Shown piece after piece: positions 20,991 through 21,053 of a DNA stretch of 21,053 nt. The stretch is from an uncultured Bacteroidales bacterium (GTDB taxonomy: Bacteria; Bacteroidota; Bacteroidia; Bacteroidales; F082), in the NCBI GenBank assembly GCA_937902805.1, contig CALEMB010000017.1, forward strand, positions 1 to 21,053, given 5' to 3'. Below the pieces are notes generated by a model. The model saw only the letters and a list, made by a program, of their open reading frames with translations, made no database searches and was not told the origin of the DNA. A program made the translations under genes and the position numbers. How positions within the stretch are numbered: the first letter of the stretch is position 1; each line of letters starts with the position of its first letter.

Positions 20991-21006
20991 TTGTAACTCG
21001 TTGATT
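20991..21006 (-). repeat. Right copy of the 16-base inverted repeat (att candidate)
   Basis: TTGTAACTCGTTGATT, 15/16 to the reverse complement of 14824-14839. It is the last genomic sequence before the adapter. Confidence 0.6.
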
Positions 21007-21053
21007 AGATCGAGATCGGAAGAGCGGTTCAGCAGGAATGCCGAGACCGATAT
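21007..21053. other. Illumina adapter at contig end (artefact)
   Basis: AGATCGGAAGAGC begins at 21013 and continues as paired-end adapter to the end. AGATCG at 21007-21012 is the same extra piece as at 46-51. The block mirrors 9-51 exactly. Confidence 0.97.

Larger units (their letters stand above)
14758..21006. mobile_element. Integrative element or prophage-like island, right side possibly incomplete
   Basis: The block starts right after the lemA terminator and contains a tyrosine recombinase, an excisionase-like HTH, a VRR-NUC-like nuclease, a DUF6291 protein, a toxin-antitoxin pair and an XRE repressor, plus two unrecognised genes. Several genes are richer in A+T than the core. A 16-base inverted repeat with one mismatch occurs at 14824-14839 and 20991-21006. 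No structural phage genes and no relaxase are visible. True ends are not proved: no direct-repeat attL/attR pair was found, and the contig stops at adapter sequence. Confidence 0.75.

Noticed and set aside
14758..21006. Conjugative element or mobilisable transposon
   Set aside because: No relaxase, coupling protein or tra gene is seen within the window; it cannot be excluded beyond the contig end.
1..21053. Terminal inverted repeats of a linear replicon
   Set aside because: The mirrored ends match Illumina adapter.

Overview
This 21 kb contig most likely comes from an uncultured member of the Bacteroidales (phylum Bacteroidota). Promoters follow the Bacteroidota pattern (TTTG, then TAnnTTTG, with 19 to 22 bases between). 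One secreted protein ends in a type IX secretion (T9SS) sorting domain, gldH is present, and the gene pairs phoH-purC and PSP1-gldH-PBP1A are arranged as in this phylum. Both contig ends are Illumina paired-end adapter, not genome, so roughly 1-51 and 21007-21053 should be ignored biologically.

Region 1 (46-14757) looks like ordinary chromosome: a truncated outer-membrane barrel gene, mntP, tRNA-Pro(CGG), a U32 peptidase-family gene overlapping a PHP histidinol-phosphatase, a short orphan HicB-like gene, a T9SS-exported YD-repeat protein, the phoH-purC pair, a DUF62 SAM-hydrolase-like gene, then the leftward run PSP1 - gldH - PBP1A - obg - PAP2 phosphatase, and finally lemA. The cell-envelope theme (PBP1A, GldH, PAP2, barrel protein, T9SS cargo) is strong. 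Two interspersed repeat families are scattered through this core. One is a hairpin family with TTCGACAGGCTCA arms (three copies, two of them translated). The other is a GGGACTT / AGTCTCG family (two copies in leaders or gaps of leftward genes).

Region 2 (about 14758-21006) is an integrated mobile element or the left part of one. It has a tyrosine recombinase with its own promoter, direct repeats and palindrome; an unrecognised AT-rich gene; a structured leader; an excisionase-like HTH protein; a VRR-NUC-like nuclease; a DUF6291 protein with a perfect 18-base tandem repeat; another unrecognised gene; a HigB/HigA-type toxin-antitoxin pair; and a leftward XRE repressor whose promoter is packed with inverted repeats. 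No capsid, tail, terminase, relaxase or conjugation gene is visible before the contig ends. A 16-base inverted repeat (15/16) lies near int and at the last genomic bases on the right.

No RNA gene other than the tRNA, no CRISPR array and no IS transposase was found. The most interesting leads are the integrase and repressor control regions, the alternative-fold leader at 17191-17252, the repeat family that has become part of two proteins, and the SAM-hydrolase homologue that seems to lack two of the three triad residues.
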